Source: Burkholderia seminalis DSM 23518 (GTDB lineage: Bacteria; Pseudomonadota; Gammaproteobacteria; Burkholderiales; Burkholderiaceae). Taken from it: DNA of 64,000 bases. The first letter of the stretch is position 1; every line of letters begins with the position of its first letter. Positions 27,017 through 36,058 of the stretch are shown here, in pieces. A model generated the notes under the pieces. The model was not told the origin of the DNA, made no database searches, and saw only the letters and a list, made by a program, of their open reading frames with translations. The stretch is taken from NCBI RefSeq assembly GCF_902832885.1, contig NZ_CADFDK010000012.1, positions 58,588-122,587 of the forward strand. The letters are read 5' to 3'. Made by a program: the position numbers and the translations under genes.

Positions 27017-27937
27017 ATGCGACGCATCCACCTCCCTCCGCTGCAGACGCTGCGCGCGTTCGAAACCGCCGTGCGGCTGCAAAGCTTCACGCGCGCGGCC
27101 GACGAACTCGCGCTCACGCAAGGCGCGGTCAGCCAGCACATCCGCGCGCTCGAGGCGCAGCTCGGCTATCCGCTCTTCACGCGCGAACGCAACGGCGCGA
27201 CGCCGACGCACGCCGCGCATGCCCTCGCGCTGCAGGTGCGCCAGGGCCTGAGCGTGCTGGAACGCGCGTTCGAGCCGGCACTCGCGGTACGCCGCCGCCC
27301 GCGCACCTGCGACGTGACGCTGAACGTCAGCGTGCTGCCGAGCGTCGCCGAGCGCTGGCTCGCGCCGCGCCTGCCGCGCTTCACGGCCGCGCATCCGCAC
27401 ATCGCGATCGCGCTGCACCCGGACGTGGCGCTCGCGCCGCTGCGCAAGCGCGACCGCATCGACGTCGCGCTGCGTTACGGACCCGGCACCTGGCCGGGCG
27501 TCGTCGCCGAAAAACTGATGAACGAGACGATCTTCCCGGTCGCGAGCCCCGCGTACCGCAATCGCGACGGCATCGCACCGCGCACGCCCGCCGATCTCGT
27601 GCGCGCGACGCTGCTGCGCCATCCGGCGCAGCCGTGGGAACCGTGGTTCCAGGCGGCACGGCTCGACCTCACCGAATCCGCGCGCGCGCCACGCTTCACC
27701 GACGCGAACGCGCTGATCGACGCGACGCGGCAAGGCCGCGGCGTCGCGCTCGCGCGCCGCTCGCTGATCGAGCCCGAACTCGCGGACGGCACGCTCGTGC
27801 GCGTGTCGACGGTGCGCATCACCGACGTGTATGCGCATTACGTCGTGTGGCGCCCCGGCCATCCTCACGAAGCGGCGATCCGCACCTGGCTCGACTGGCT
27901 GCGCAGCGAAGTGCGACGCAGGACGCCGCGGCGCTGA
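27017..27937 (+). CDS. LysR-family transcriptional regulator (GcvA-like)
   Basis: The 306-residue product has the helix-turn-helix of the GcvA subgroup (LPPLQTLRAFETAVRLQSF, ADELALTQGAVSQHIRALE) and the effector-binding domain (DVTLNVSVLPSVAERWLAPRL, DVALRYGPGTWPG, GRGVALARRSL). It faces the GST gene across a short region containing a LysR-type dyad, so autoregulation and control of the GST are likely. The ATG at 27017 lacks a strong Shine-Dalgarno sequence, as is common in LysR genes near their operators. Confidence 0.92.
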   Translation: MRRIHLPPLQTLRAFETAVRLQSFTRAADELALTQGAVSQHIRALEAQLGYPLFTRERNGATPTHAAHALALQVRQGLSVLERAFEPALAVRRRPRTCDVTLNVSVLPSVAERWLAPRLPRFTAAHPHIAIALHPDVALAPLRKRDRIDVALRYGPGTWPGVVAEKLMNETIFPVASPAYRNRDGIAPRTPADLVRATLLRHPAQPWEPWFQAARLDLTESARAPRFTDANALIDATRQGRGVALARRSLIEPELADGTLVRVSTVRITDVYAHYVVWRPGHPHEAAIRTWLDWLRSEVRRRTPRR

Positions 27938-28192
27938 CGCCGCGCGATCGGCCGCGCATGCCCGTCGCGAACGGTCATGCCGTCGCGTATCGCGTTGCGC
28001 GTCCGCGTAAAAGTGCCGGGCCCGCCTCGCGCGCCGGGAAATATTGCCGCCCCGCGATCGCGCGAAAGTATTTGGTCAGGCGGGCGAAAGCATTCCGCGA
28101 TCATGCGCCGGTCGCAAACGATTCACCGAAACGTCGCATCGCATCGGCATACTCGAAAACGTTTCCCGATCAGCCCGCCAGGAGAGAAAGTC

Positions 28193-28477
28193 ATGCGCCG
28201 CGTTTCCGTCGCCGTCGTTCTTTGTGCCGCCGTTTTCGTCGCCGCCTGCAGCGACGACGCGCCGCACGACGCTCACGCGACCGACGCCTCCCAGCAAGGC
28301 AGCGCATCGGCCGGCTCCGCCAGCGCGTTCAACAGCGAGGCAGCCGCGGGCGGTGCCGCATCCGATGCCGCGCCGCTCGCGCCGCCCGTCGTGCACTACC
28401 CGCCCGATGACGACGACGACGCGAAGCCGGCGTCGAACGCGGCCGCGTCGAGCGCCGCGGCGTCGTCGCCGGGCTGA
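28193..28477 (+). CDS. Small acidic lipoprotein upstream of phospholipase C
   Basis: The 94-residue product has a lipoprotein signal peptide with lipobox VAAC (Cys about residue 19), then an Ala/Ser/Gly-rich low-complexity stretch with an acidic patch PPDDDDDAKP near residue 68. AGGAGAG precedes the ATG. It ends 44 bases before the phospholipase C start and is probably cotranscribed. I do not recognise a domain; a chaperone or calcium-binding accessory role for the exported phospholipase is only a guess from context. Confidence 0.75.
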   Translation: MRRVSVAVVLCAAVFVAACSDDAPHDAHATDASQQGSASAGSASAFNSEAAAGGAASDAAPLAPPVVHYPPDDDDDAKPASNAAASSAAASSPG

Positions 28478-28521
28478 TCCCGCCGCTTCCGTCCCCCGAC
28501 CGCAGAACCGAGGTGAACCAC

Positions 28522-30642
28522 ATGACGTCATCGAGCCGCCGCCGTTTCCTGCATACCGTCGCACAATCCGCGGGCGCCGCCGTCGCGCTCAACGCCTTTC
28601 CCGAATCGATCCGCCGCGCGCTCGCGATTCCCGCCGCGCGCGGCACCGGCACGATCCGCGATGTCGAGCACATCGTCGTGTTCATGCAGGAGAACCGCTC
28701 GTTCGATCATTACTTCGGACACCTGCGCGGCGTGCGCGGCTACAACGACCGCTTCCCGATCCCGCTGCCGAACGGCAAGCCGGTGTGGTATCAGCCGTCG
28801 AAGGCCGATCCGGGCAAGCCCGTGCTGCCGTTCCGGCTGAACACGCTGACGACGAGCGCGCAGTGCGTCGGCGATCTCGACCACTCGTGGTACAAGACGC
28901 ACGCGGCGATCGACGGCGGCCGCTACGACCAGTGGCCCGCGAACAAGACCGACATGACGATGGGCTATCACGTGCGCGAGGACATTCCGTTCCACTACGC
29001 GCTCGCCGACGCGTTCACCGTATGCGACCACTACTTCTGCTCGCTGCCGGGCCCGACGCATCCGAACCGTTCCTACCTGATGACGGGCACGGTCGACCCG
29101 ACCGGCAAGTTCGGCGGCCCGCTGCTCGACAACAGCGACTACGTCGACGGCGACGGGCCGCCCGCCTACCAGCTGCTGTCGTGGACGACCTTTCCCGAGC
29201 GTCTCGACGCGCACGGCGTGTCGTGGCAGATCTACCAGCAGGGCACGACGGGCAACGATCCGTACAACGGAAACTACGGCACGAACGTGCTGCAGAACTT
29301 CGCGAACTTCATCAACGCGAAGCCCGGTTCCTCGCTGTACCAGCGCGCGCAGACGGTACGCACGCTCGACCACCTGAAGGACGACGTGATCAACGACCGG
29401 CTGCCGCAGGTGTCGTGGCTGTGCCCGCCGGCCGCGTTCTCCGAGCATCCGAAATACACGCCGGCGTACGGCGCGAACTACACGTCGCAGATCCTCGATG
29501 CGCTCACGTCGAACCCGGACGTGTGGCGCAAGACCGTGCTGTTCATCATGTACGACGAGAACGACGGCTTCTTCGACCACATCGTGCCGCCGCAGCCGCC
29601 GACGTCGGCCGCGCAGGGCGCGTCCACCGTGACGACCGACGGCGAGCTGCATACGGTCGTGAATCCCGGCCGCGGCGGCAGCTACACGGCCGACGGCCTG
29701 CCGTACGGCCTCGGGCCGCGCGTGCCGATGACGGTCGTGTCGCCGTGGACCAAGGGCGGCTACGTCTGCTCGCAGGTGTTCGACCATACGTCGGTGATCC
29801 GCTTCATCGGCGCGCGCTTCGGCATCGACGAACCGAACATCACGCCGTGGCGCCGCACGGTGTGCGGCGACCTCACCGCCGCGTTCGACTTCCGCTCGTC
29901 GGATACCGCGTTCCCGCCGCTGCCGGATACCAGCCAGTACCGTTCGATCGCGGACCAGCAGTGCACGTCGCAGCCCGCGCCCACCGTGCCCGCGACGCCG
30001 TCGCCGGTCGATCCGCAGGAGCCCGGCGTGCGGCCCGCGCGCGCCCTGCCGTACGAACTGCATGTGAACGCGACCCTCGACGGCGGAACGAAGCTGCGCA
30101 TCGAATTCGCGAACCGCGGCAACCAGGGCGCGCACTTCCACGTGTACGCGACGAACCGCACCGACGGCCCGTGGCGCTATACGGTCGGCGCGCGCCGCGT
30201 GCTGCACGCGGACTTCGACCTGACGGCGACGCACGGCGTGTATGCGTTCGCGGTGTACGGGCCGAACGGGTTCGTGCGGATGTTCTCCGGCAACGTGCCG
30301 GCCACGGCCGCGCCGCACCGCAATCCGGCCCAGCCGGAGGTGAAGGCCGGCTACGACGTCGCGAACGGGAACCTGTACCTGAAGCTGCGCAACCACGGTG
30401 GCGCGCATGTCACGCTGACGCTGACCGACAACGCATACGGCGCGCCGTCGCGGCAGGTGACGCTGCACGGCGGCGACGAGCGGGTCGAGCCGTGGGCGCT
30501 CGCGTCGAGCCACCAGTGGTATGACGTGACGGTCAGCGACGGCGCGAGCGGCACGTTCTCGCGCCGCTTCGCGGGCCACGTCGAAAACGGCCGGCCGAGT
30601 TATTCGGATCCGGCCGCCGTCAAGCCCGTCGCCGCGTCGTAA
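28522..30642 (+). CDS. Phospholipase C, phosphocholine-specific, Tat-exported
   Basis: The 706-residue enzyme starts with a twin-arginine signal (SSRRRFLHTVAQSAGAAVAL) and holds the phosphoesterase core: IVVFMQENRSFDHYFG at residues 51-66, CSLPGPTHPNRSYLMTG, MYDENDGFFDH and GPRVPMTVVSPW. Two repeated C-terminal domains follow (from about residue 490) as in PlcH/PlcN. It hydrolyses phosphatidylcholine or sphingomyelin outside the cell. The ATG at 28522 sits eight bases after GAGG; a GTG three codons upstream overlaps that motif. In Burkholderia such enzymes contribute to phosphate scavenging; no Pho box was found. Confidence 0.94.
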   Translation: MTSSSRRRFLHTVAQSAGAAVALNAFPESIRRALAIPAARGTGTIRDVEHIVVFMQENRSFDHYFGHLRGVRGYNDRFPIPLPNGKPVWYQPSKADPGKPVLPFRLNTLTTSAQCVGDLDHSWYKTHAAIDGGRYDQWPANKTDMTMGYHVREDIPFHYALADAFTVCDHYFCSLPGPTHPNRSYLMTGTVDPTGKFGGPLLDNSDYVDGDGPPAYQLLSWTTFPERLDAHGVSWQIYQQGTTGNDPYNGNYGTNVLQNFANFINAKPGSSLYQRAQTVRTLDHLKDDVINDRLPQVSWLCPPAAFSEHPKYTPAYGANYTSQILDALTSNPDVWRKTVLFIMYDENDGFFDHIVPPQPPTSAAQGASTVTTDGELHTVVNPGRGGSYTADGLPYGLGPRVPMTVVSPWTKGGYVCSQVFDHTSVIRFIGARFGIDEPNITPWRRTVCGDLTAAFDFRSSDTAFPPLPDTSQYRSIADQQCTSQPAPTVPATPSPVDPQEPGVRPARALPYELHVNATLDGGTKLRIEFANRGNQGAHFHVYATNRTDGPWRYTVGARRVLHADFDLTATHGVYAFAVYGPNGFVRMFSGNVPATAAPHRNPAQPEVKAGYDVANGNLYLKLRNHGGAHVTLTLTDNAYGAPSRQVTLHGGDERVEPWALASSHQWYDVTVSDGASGTFSRRFAGHVENGRPSYSDPAAVKPVAAS

Positions 30643-30646
30643 GCCC

Positions 30647-30662
30647 GACGGCCCGCGCCGTC
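30647..30662. terminator. Hairpin between convergent phospholipase and hydrolase genes
   Basis: GACGGC / GCCGTC with a CCGC loop occupies the 18-base gap between two convergent genes and includes part of the hydrolase stop codon. No T-run. Confidence 0.35.
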
Positions 30663-31284
30663 AGACCGCGTGCGCGAGCGCGCGGTCGACGAGCGCGGCT
30701 TCGAAGCCGTCGTCCGCGTCGCGAAAGCGCAGCGGCGCCGCGCAGTGCACCAGCGTATCGATGAAGTATTTCGCGCGCGGCCACGGCCCGAAGCCGGCCG
30801 CCGTGTTGATGTGCCCGGCGTCGCCCAGGTTCACGAACGCGCTGCCGAGGCGCTGCGCGAGCGTGCGCGCGTCGGCGAGCGGCATCCACGGATCGGTCTC
30901 GCTGCCGACCACGATCGACGGCACCGCGAGCCGGCGTGCGTCGAACGGCCCGGCGAACGTGAATTTCTTCGGGCTGGCCGGCGCGACGAACAGCACGCCC
31001 GCGACATCGCCCGTATGCGGCCCCTGCGCGAGCGCATGCGCGGTCGCGAGGCAGCCGAAGCTGTGGGCGGCGAGCACGAACGGCCCGCGCTCGCGTTCGA
31101 GCAGTGTGCGCACCGAGTGCGCCCAGCCGGCGAGATCGGGGGCGTCCCAGTCGTCCTGCTCGACGCGCAGCGAACGCGGGAATTGCCGCTCGAGCCAGGT
31201 CTGCCAGTGAGCGCCTTCGCTGCCGTGCAGGCCCGGAACGGTGACGAGCCGCGGCGGCCACGCCGATTTGCTGCATGCGCTCAT
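30661..31284 (-). CDS. RBBP9/YdeN-family serine hydrolase
   Basis: The 207-residue alpha/beta hydrolase has LVTVPGLHGSEGAHWQTWLE at the N-terminus, the nucleophile elbow AHSFGCLA (Ser about residue 78), an acid residue in VVGSETDPWMP and a catalytic His in LGDAGHINTAAGFG. This is the small YdeN/RBBP9 family of cytoplasmic hydrolases with unknown substrates. Start at 31284 is set by GAGGG nine bases before the ATG; the frame runs 70 codons further upstream without support. Confidence 0.9.
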   Translation of the reverse strand: MSACSKSAWPPRLVTVPGLHGSEGAHWQTWLERQFPRSLRVEQDDWDAPDLAGWAHSVRTLLERERGPFVLAAHSFGCLATAHALAQGPHTGDVAGVLFVAPASPKKFTFAGPFDARRLAVPSIVVGSETDPWMPLADARTLAQRLGSAFVNLGDAGHINTAAGFGPWPRAKYFIDTLVHCAAPLRFRDADDGFEAALVDRALAHAV

Positions 31285-31633
31285 GATTGCCCTCGCTTGC
31301 TTGAAGACGAGGTTCGATTGTGGCGCCGCGTCCCCGGCGGCCGAACCAATATTTTGTGCTTTGCTTTTGCGTGGGCGGCCATCCGTGGGCCGGCCATCCC
31401 GCGCGGCCATCCGCGTGCCGGCCGCCTGCGCGGGCCCGCGCGACGGCGCAATGTGCCGCGAAACCGTAGAATGTGGGCTTCCCGTCAGCTTCACACCGAG
31501 CCGGGCCGGACGCCGATGCGCCGGGCCCGCTCGCCAGGAGACGCCCGATGTTCGCTACGCCCGCCGGCGCGCCGCGCCCGGCTCCGCTCGCCTTGCCCGT
31601 GACGCGCCCCGCCGGCGCGCACGCCGTCACGCA

Positions 31634-32575
31634 ATGAAGATCCTGTTCTATTCCCCGCACCAGGAAGCCGGCGCATGGCGCGACGAGATCGCCCACGCGC
31701 TGCCGGAAGCCGAGCTGCGCGCGTGGCAGCCGGGCGACACGGCCGCCGCCGACTACGCGCTCGTGTGGCGCGCGCCGCGCGAATTCTTCGCGCCGCGCGA
31801 CGGCCTGCGCGCGATCTTCAATCTCGGCGCGGGCGTCGACGCGCTGCTCGCGCTCGAGCGCGCGCATCCGGGCACGCTGCCCGCGCACGTGCCGCTGGTG
31901 CGGCTGGAAGATTCGGGCATGGCACGGCAGATGGTCGAGTACGTGACGCACGCGGTGCTGCGCTACCTGCGCCGCTTCGACGAATACGACGCGCTGCAGC
32001 GCGAGCGCCGCTGGCAGCCGCTCGACCCGCATCCGCGCGCGAGCTTCACCGTCGCCGTGCTCGGCCTCGGCGTGCTCGGCACGCAGGTCGCGCGCGCCCT
32101 CGCCGCGCTCGGCCTGCCCGTGCGCGGCTACAGCCGCAGCGCGAAGCAGCTCGACGGCATGACGACCTTCGCCGGCGACGGCGCATTCGACGCCTGCATC
32201 GACGGCGCGAAGGTGCTCGTCAACCTGCTGCCGAGCACGCCCGACACCGACGGCATCCTGTCGTCGCGCGCGTTCGCGCGGCTCGCGCCCGGCGCGTACG
32301 TCGTCAACGTCGCGCGCGGCGCGCATCTCGTCGAGGCCGACCTGCTCGACGCGCTCGCGAGCGGCCGGATCGCCGCGGCCACGCTCGACGTGTTCCAGCA
32401 CGAACCGCTGCCGGAAGACCATCCGTTCTGGCATACGCCGCGCATCACGATCACGCCGCACAGCTCGGCCGAGACGCTGCGCGCGGAGGCCGTCGAGCAG
32501 ATCGCCGGCAAGATCCGCGCGTTCGAGCGCGGCGAACGCGTCAGCGGCGTCGTCGACTACGCGCGCGGCTACTGA
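31634..32575 (+). CDS. ghrA: Glyoxylate/hydroxypyruvate reductase A-like
   Basis: The 313-residue D-2-hydroxyacid dehydrogenase has the GhrA-type N-terminus (MKILFYSPHQEAGAW), NLGAGVDALL, the Rossmann motif VLGLGVLGTQVA (about residues 141-152), catalytic Arg in NVARGAHLVEADL, Glu in FQHEPLPEDHPFW and His in TPHSSAET. It reduces glyoxylate or hydroxypyruvate with NAD(P)H. It precedes mvaB by 31 bases in the same direction and may be cotranscribed. Confidence 0.92.
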   Translation: MKILFYSPHQEAGAWRDEIAHALPEAELRAWQPGDTAAADYALVWRAPREFFAPRDGLRAIFNLGAGVDALLALERAHPGTLPAHVPLVRLEDSGMARQMVEYVTHAVLRYLRRFDEYDALQRERRWQPLDPHPRASFTVAVLGLGVLGTQVARALAALGLPVRGYSRSAKQLDGMTTFAGDGAFDACIDGAKVLVNLLPSTPDTDGILSSRAFARLAPGAYVVNVARGAHLVEADLLDALASGRIAAATLDVFQHEPLPEDHPFWHTPRITITPHSSAETLRAEAVEQIAGKIRAFERGERVSGVVDYARGY

Positions 32576-32606
32576 ATTCCGCCTCGAGAGAAACCAGGAG
32601 ACAACC

Positions 32607-33539
32607 ATGACGTTCCCCACCGCCGTCAAGATCGTCGAAGTCGGCCCGCGCGACGGGCTGCAGAACGAGAAGACCTTCGTGCCGACCGACGTGAAGATCG
32701 CGCTCGTCGACCGGCTGTCGCGCGCCGGCTTCCGCAACATCGAGGCCGCGTCGTTCGTGTCGCCGAAATGGGTGCCCCAAATGGCCGACGGTGCCGACGT
32801 GATGGCCGGTATCGAACGCCGCGCGGGCACCGTGTACTCGGTGCTCACGCCGAACCTGAAGGGTTTCGAGAATGCGCTCGCCGCACGCGCGGACGAGGTC
32901 GTGATCTTCGGCGCGGCGAGCGAGGCATTCTCGCAGCGGAACATCAACTGCAGCATCGCCGAGAGCATCGCGCGCTTCGAGCCCGTCGCGAAGGCCGCGA
33001 AGGATGCGGGCCTGCGGCTGCGCGGCAGCGTGTCGTGCACGCTCGGCTGCCCGTACCAGGGCGAGGTGCCGGTCGCGTCGGTCGTCGACGTCGTCGAGCG
33101 CTTCGCGGCGCTCGGCTGCGACGAGATCGACATCGCCGACACGATCGGCGTCGGCACGCCGAAGCGCACGCGCGAGGTGCTCGCGGCCGTCACGCGCGTG
33201 TTTCCGCGCGAGCGCCTGTCGGGCCACTTCCACGACACCTACGGCCAGGCGCTCGCGAACATCTACGCGGCGCTGTTCGAAGGGATCGAGATCTTCCACG
33301 CCTCGGTCGCGGGTCTCGGCGGCTGCCCGTACGCGAAGGGCGCGACCGGCAACGTCGCGACCGAGGACGTGCTGTACCTGCTGCAGGGCCTCGGCATCGA
33401 CACCGGCATCGATCTCGCGCAGGTCGTCGCCGCCGGCGACTTCATCTCGAACGCGATCGGCCGCGCGAACGTGTCGCGCGCCGGTCGCGCATTGCTCGCC
33501 AAGGCACAAAGCGCGGCCGACGACGCGGCCTGCGTGTAA
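32607..33539 (+). CDS. mvaB: Hydroxymethylglutaryl-CoA lyase
   Basis: The 310-residue enzyme cleaves HMG-CoA to acetyl-CoA and acetoacetate at the end of leucine catabolism. Visible features are VEVGPRDGLQNE (metal and catalytic residues) at residues 9-20, FVSPKWVPQMAD, ADTIGVGTP, SGHFHDTYGQALAN with the metal-binding His pair, and the active-site cysteine loop GGCPYAKGATGNVATED. AGGAGA lies before the ATG. Other leucine-degradation genes (liu) are not in the window. Confidence 0.95.
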   Translation: MTFPTAVKIVEVGPRDGLQNEKTFVPTDVKIALVDRLSRAGFRNIEAASFVSPKWVPQMADGADVMAGIERRAGTVYSVLTPNLKGFENALAARADEVVIFGAASEAFSQRNINCSIAESIARFEPVAKAAKDAGLRLRGSVSCTLGCPYQGEVPVASVVDVVERFAALGCDEIDIADTIGVGTPKRTREVLAAVTRVFPRERLSGHFHDTYGQALANIYAALFEGIEIFHASVAGLGGCPYAKGATGNVATEDVLYLLQGLGIDTGIDLAQVVAAGDFISNAIGRANVSRAGRALLAKAQSAADDAACV

Positions 33540-33565
33540 CCACGGCACTCCATGGATTCCTCAAC

Positions 33566-34072
33566 ATGACGACACCTGCTTCATTCGATTCCCTCCCCGA
33601 TTCCGCGCGACGCGTCGCGCTGTTGCTGCGCGAGCGCGGCCACGCGAAAGGCATCGTGATGCTCGCCGAAACCGGCAAGACGTCGGCCGAGGCCGCGGCC
33701 GGGCTCGGCTGCTCGGTCGCGCAGATCGCGAAGTCGATCCTGTTTCGCCGGCAGTCGGACGGCGCGCCCGTGCTGGTGGTCGCGAGCGGCGTCAATCGCG
33801 TCGACGAGAAGAAGGTTGCCGCGCAAGTCGGCGCGGTCGGCCGCGCGGACGCGAAATTCGTGCGCGACAACACCGGCTACGCGATCGGCGGCGTCTGCCC
33901 GATCGGCCATCTCGTCGAACCCGTCACGCTGATCGATGCCGACCTGCTCGCGCTCGACAGCCTGTGGGCGGCCGCCGGCCATCCGCACGCGGTGTTCAAC
34001 CTGTCGCCGCACGAACTCGTGTCGCTGACCGGCGCGCCGGTCGCGGACGTCGCGTTGCGGGACCCGGCATGA
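33566..34072 (+). CDS. YbaK/EbsC-family aminoacyl-tRNA deacylase
   Basis: The 168-residue cytoplasmic protein matches the YbaK/ProX editing domain: EAAAGLGCSVAQIAKSILFR with the conserved lysine, VVASGVNRVDEKKVA, GYAIGGVCPIGH and AVFNLSPHELVSLTGA. Family members hydrolyse mischarged tRNAs such as Cys- or Ala-tRNA(Pro). It starts 26 bases after mvaB and its TGA overlaps the ATG of the following small gene, so the run from ghrA or mvaB to 34275 looks like one operon. Confidence 0.92.
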   Translation: MTTPASFDSLPDSARRVALLLRERGHAKGIVMLAETGKTSAEAAAGLGCSVAQIAKSILFRRQSDGAPVLVVASGVNRVDEKKVAAQVGAVGRADAKFVRDNTGYAIGGVCPIGHLVEPVTLIDADLLALDSLWAAAGHPHAVFNLSPHELVSLTGAPVADVALRDPA

Positions 34073-34275
34073 GCGACGTGCCGCTGCCGGTCGGCACGGT
34101 CGCGTCGCCGTGCACCGACGTCTGCCGGATCGATCCGCGCACCGACTGGTGCGCGGGCTGCCTGCGCACGCGCGGCGAGATCAAGGGATGGCGCACGTCG
34201 GACGACGACGCGAGGCGTGCGCTGCTCGCGCGGCTCGACGCGCGGCGGCGCCTGCTCGCCGGAAGCGAGACATAA
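34069..34275 (+). CDS. DUF1289 family protein
   Basis: The 68-residue protein has four cysteines in the DUF1289 pattern (SPCTDVCRIDPRTDWCAGC, then LRTRGEIKGW), suggesting a small zinc or iron-sulfur fold. Function unknown. The ATG overlaps the stop of the YbaK-type gene (ATGA), implying translational coupling, and DUF1289 genes are often found next to such genes. Confidence 0.9.
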   Translation: MSDVPLPVGTVASPCTDVCRIDPRTDWCAGCLRTRGEIKGWRTSDDDARRALLARLDARRRLLAGSET

Positions 34276-34307
34276 AAAAAAGCCGTTCAGCCTCGCGGGC
34301 GAACGGC
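34274..34307 (-). terminator. Terminator for the EamA transporter gene
   Basis: On the minus strand a 7-bp stem (GCCGTTC / GAACGGC, 12-base loop) is followed by eight T. It is some 210 bases beyond the transporter stop, so it would leave a long 3' untranslated tail. On the plus strand it lacks a T-run. Confidence 0.65.
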
Positions 34308-34518
34308 GTCGAGATCGGAATCCTGTGAACGTGATCAACGTCACAGCCCGCATCATACGAGCGACGCGGCCGCATTGCATCGGGTGTTTCCCTACAACTT
34401 CTTACAGCGTTTTCCACGCGTGCGCGCGGGCCGCTTTCGCGCGCAATCGTCGTTCCCGAAACGGGCGCCCGGCGGGCGGCGGCGGCATCGTTCGGCCATG
34501 CCGAATCGTACGATCGTT

Positions 34519-35424
34519 TCAGTTGCCGATCGCCGCGCGACGCGCGGGCACGATGCGCCAGCCGAGGTTCACGCCGGCCGCCGCGAGCAGGATCAGCAGC
34601 GCGCCAAGCACCTGCGACCACGCGAGCGTCTGCCCGAACGCGAAGTGATCGACGACGATCGCGACGACCGGGTAGACGAACGACAGCGCGCCGGTCATCG
34701 CGGTCGGCAGCTTCTGGATCGCGCCGTACAGCAGCACGTACATCAGGCCCGTGTTGACGACGCCGAGCACGATCAGGTCGAGCCACTGCCCGGCCGTCGC
34801 GGGCAGCGTGCCGAAGTGCGCGAACGGCGCGAGCAGCACGATGCCGATGCCGGCCTGCAGCAACGCGAGCAGGTGCGGCGGCGTCCCCTTCAGGTGCTTC
34901 GTGACGATCGACGAGATCGCGTACAGGAACGCCGCGCCGAGCGACAGCGCCACGCCCTCGAGATACTCGCCGGGCACCGCGAGCACGGACGGCTCGACGC
35001 GCACCACGAATACGAGCCCGGCGAAGGCGAGCGCGAGCCACGCGACCGTCGACGCGGTGATCCGTTCGCGGAACACGATCGCGCCGAGCGCGACGAGCAT
35101 GAACGGCTGGGTGTTGTAGACGGCGGTGGCCATCGAGATCGACGCCCGCGAATACGCGGCGAACAGCAGCAGCCAGTTCGCGACGATCGCGACGCTGCCG
35201 AGCGTCGCGAGCGCGAGCATGCGCGGCGAGAACAGCGAGCGGCGCAGGAAGCCGAACGCCGCGCAGACGATCGCGAGCGTCGCGGCGCCGAACAGGCAGC
35301 GGAAGAACACGACATTCGTCAGCGGCTGCTGCGACGACATCACGAGCCAGCCGATCGTGCCGGACATCAGCATCGCGACGACCATCTCGGCGCCGCCGCG
35401 GCGAATTTCATTCGAGGCCATCAT
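34519..35424 (-). CDS. EamA/DMT-family transporter
   Basis: The 301-residue inner-membrane protein contains ten predicted spans in two EamA halves (FFRCLFGAA, AVYNTQPFMLVALGA, AFLYAISSIVTKHL, ALSFVYPVVAIVVDHFAFGQ). The family exports amino acids and other metabolites. It is divergent from an Lrp/AsnC-type regulator across about 110 bases, an arrangement typical of Lrp-controlled amino-acid exporters. Substrate unknown. Confidence 0.9.
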   Translation of the reverse strand: MMASNEIRRGGAEMVVAMLMSGTIGWLVMSSQQPLTNVVFFRCLFGAATLAIVCAAFGFLRRSLFSPRMLALATLGSVAIVANWLLLFAAYSRASISMATAVYNTQPFMLVALGAIVFRERITASTVAWLALAFAGLVFVVRVEPSVLAVPGEYLEGVALSLGAAFLYAISSIVTKHLKGTPPHLLALLQAGIGIVLLAPFAHFGTLPATAGQWLDLIVLGVVNTGLMYVLLYGAIQKLPTAMTGALSFVYPVVAIVVDHFAFGQTLAWSQVLGALLILLAAAGVNLGWRIVPARRAAIGN

Positions 35425-35533
35425 GAACTCCGTTGAAGAGACTGGATGACTTCGATTCTAGAAACTTGCTTTCGCCGAAACCACGGCTAAACTGAAGCGA
35501 ATCAGCCGATTGACCTTCGAAAGCAAAGCAATC

Positions 35534-36025
35534 ATGCCGAAACGCCTTTCTCCTCCCGCCGTCGCGTCGCTCGACGCGACCGACCGTGCGATCCTCGCGG
35601 CGCTCGCCGACGATGCGCGCATCGCGACCAGCGAACTCGCCCGGCAGATCGGGCTGTCGGCGCCCGCCACCGCCGACCGCGTGCGGCGGCTCGAGGCGCA
35701 GGGCGTGATCGCCGCGTTCACCGTCGAGCTCGACCCGCGCGCGCTCGGCTACACGTTGCAGGCGATCGTCCGCGTGAAGCCGCTGCCGGGCCAGTTGCAC
35801 CTGGTCGAGGAGTTGTTGCGGCGCATTCCCGAATTCGTCGAATGCGACAAGGTCACCGGCGAAGACTGCTTCATCTGCCGGCTCTACCTGCGCACGATCG
35901 CGCACCTCGACGACATCCTGTCGAAGGTGACCGAGCGCGCGGAGACGAGCACCGCGATCGTGAAATCGACACCGGTGCCGCGACGCCTGCCGCCGCTGGC
36001 CGACGACGACCACGCGCAGCGCTGA
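35534..36025 (+). CDS. Lrp/AsnC-family transcriptional regulator
   Basis: The 163-residue protein has the AsnC helix-turn-helix (LDATDRAILAALADDARI, SELARQIGLSAPATADRVRRLEAQGVI) and a C-terminal RAM ligand domain (VKPLPGQLHLVEELL, VTGEDCFICRLYL). I chose the ATG at 35534; an in-frame TTG at 35510 is possible. It probably senses an amino acid and regulates the divergent EamA gene. Confidence 0.92.
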   Translation: MPKRLSPPAVASLDATDRAILAALADDARIATSELARQIGLSAPATADRVRRLEAQGVIAAFTVELDPRALGYTLQAIVRVKPLPGQLHLVEELLRRIPEFVECDKVTGEDCFICRLYLRTIAHLDDILSKVTERAETSTAIVKSTPVPRRLPPLADDDHAQR

Positions 36026-36058
36026 GCAGCGGGCCGCGCGCGCTGCCCGCACGCACCG

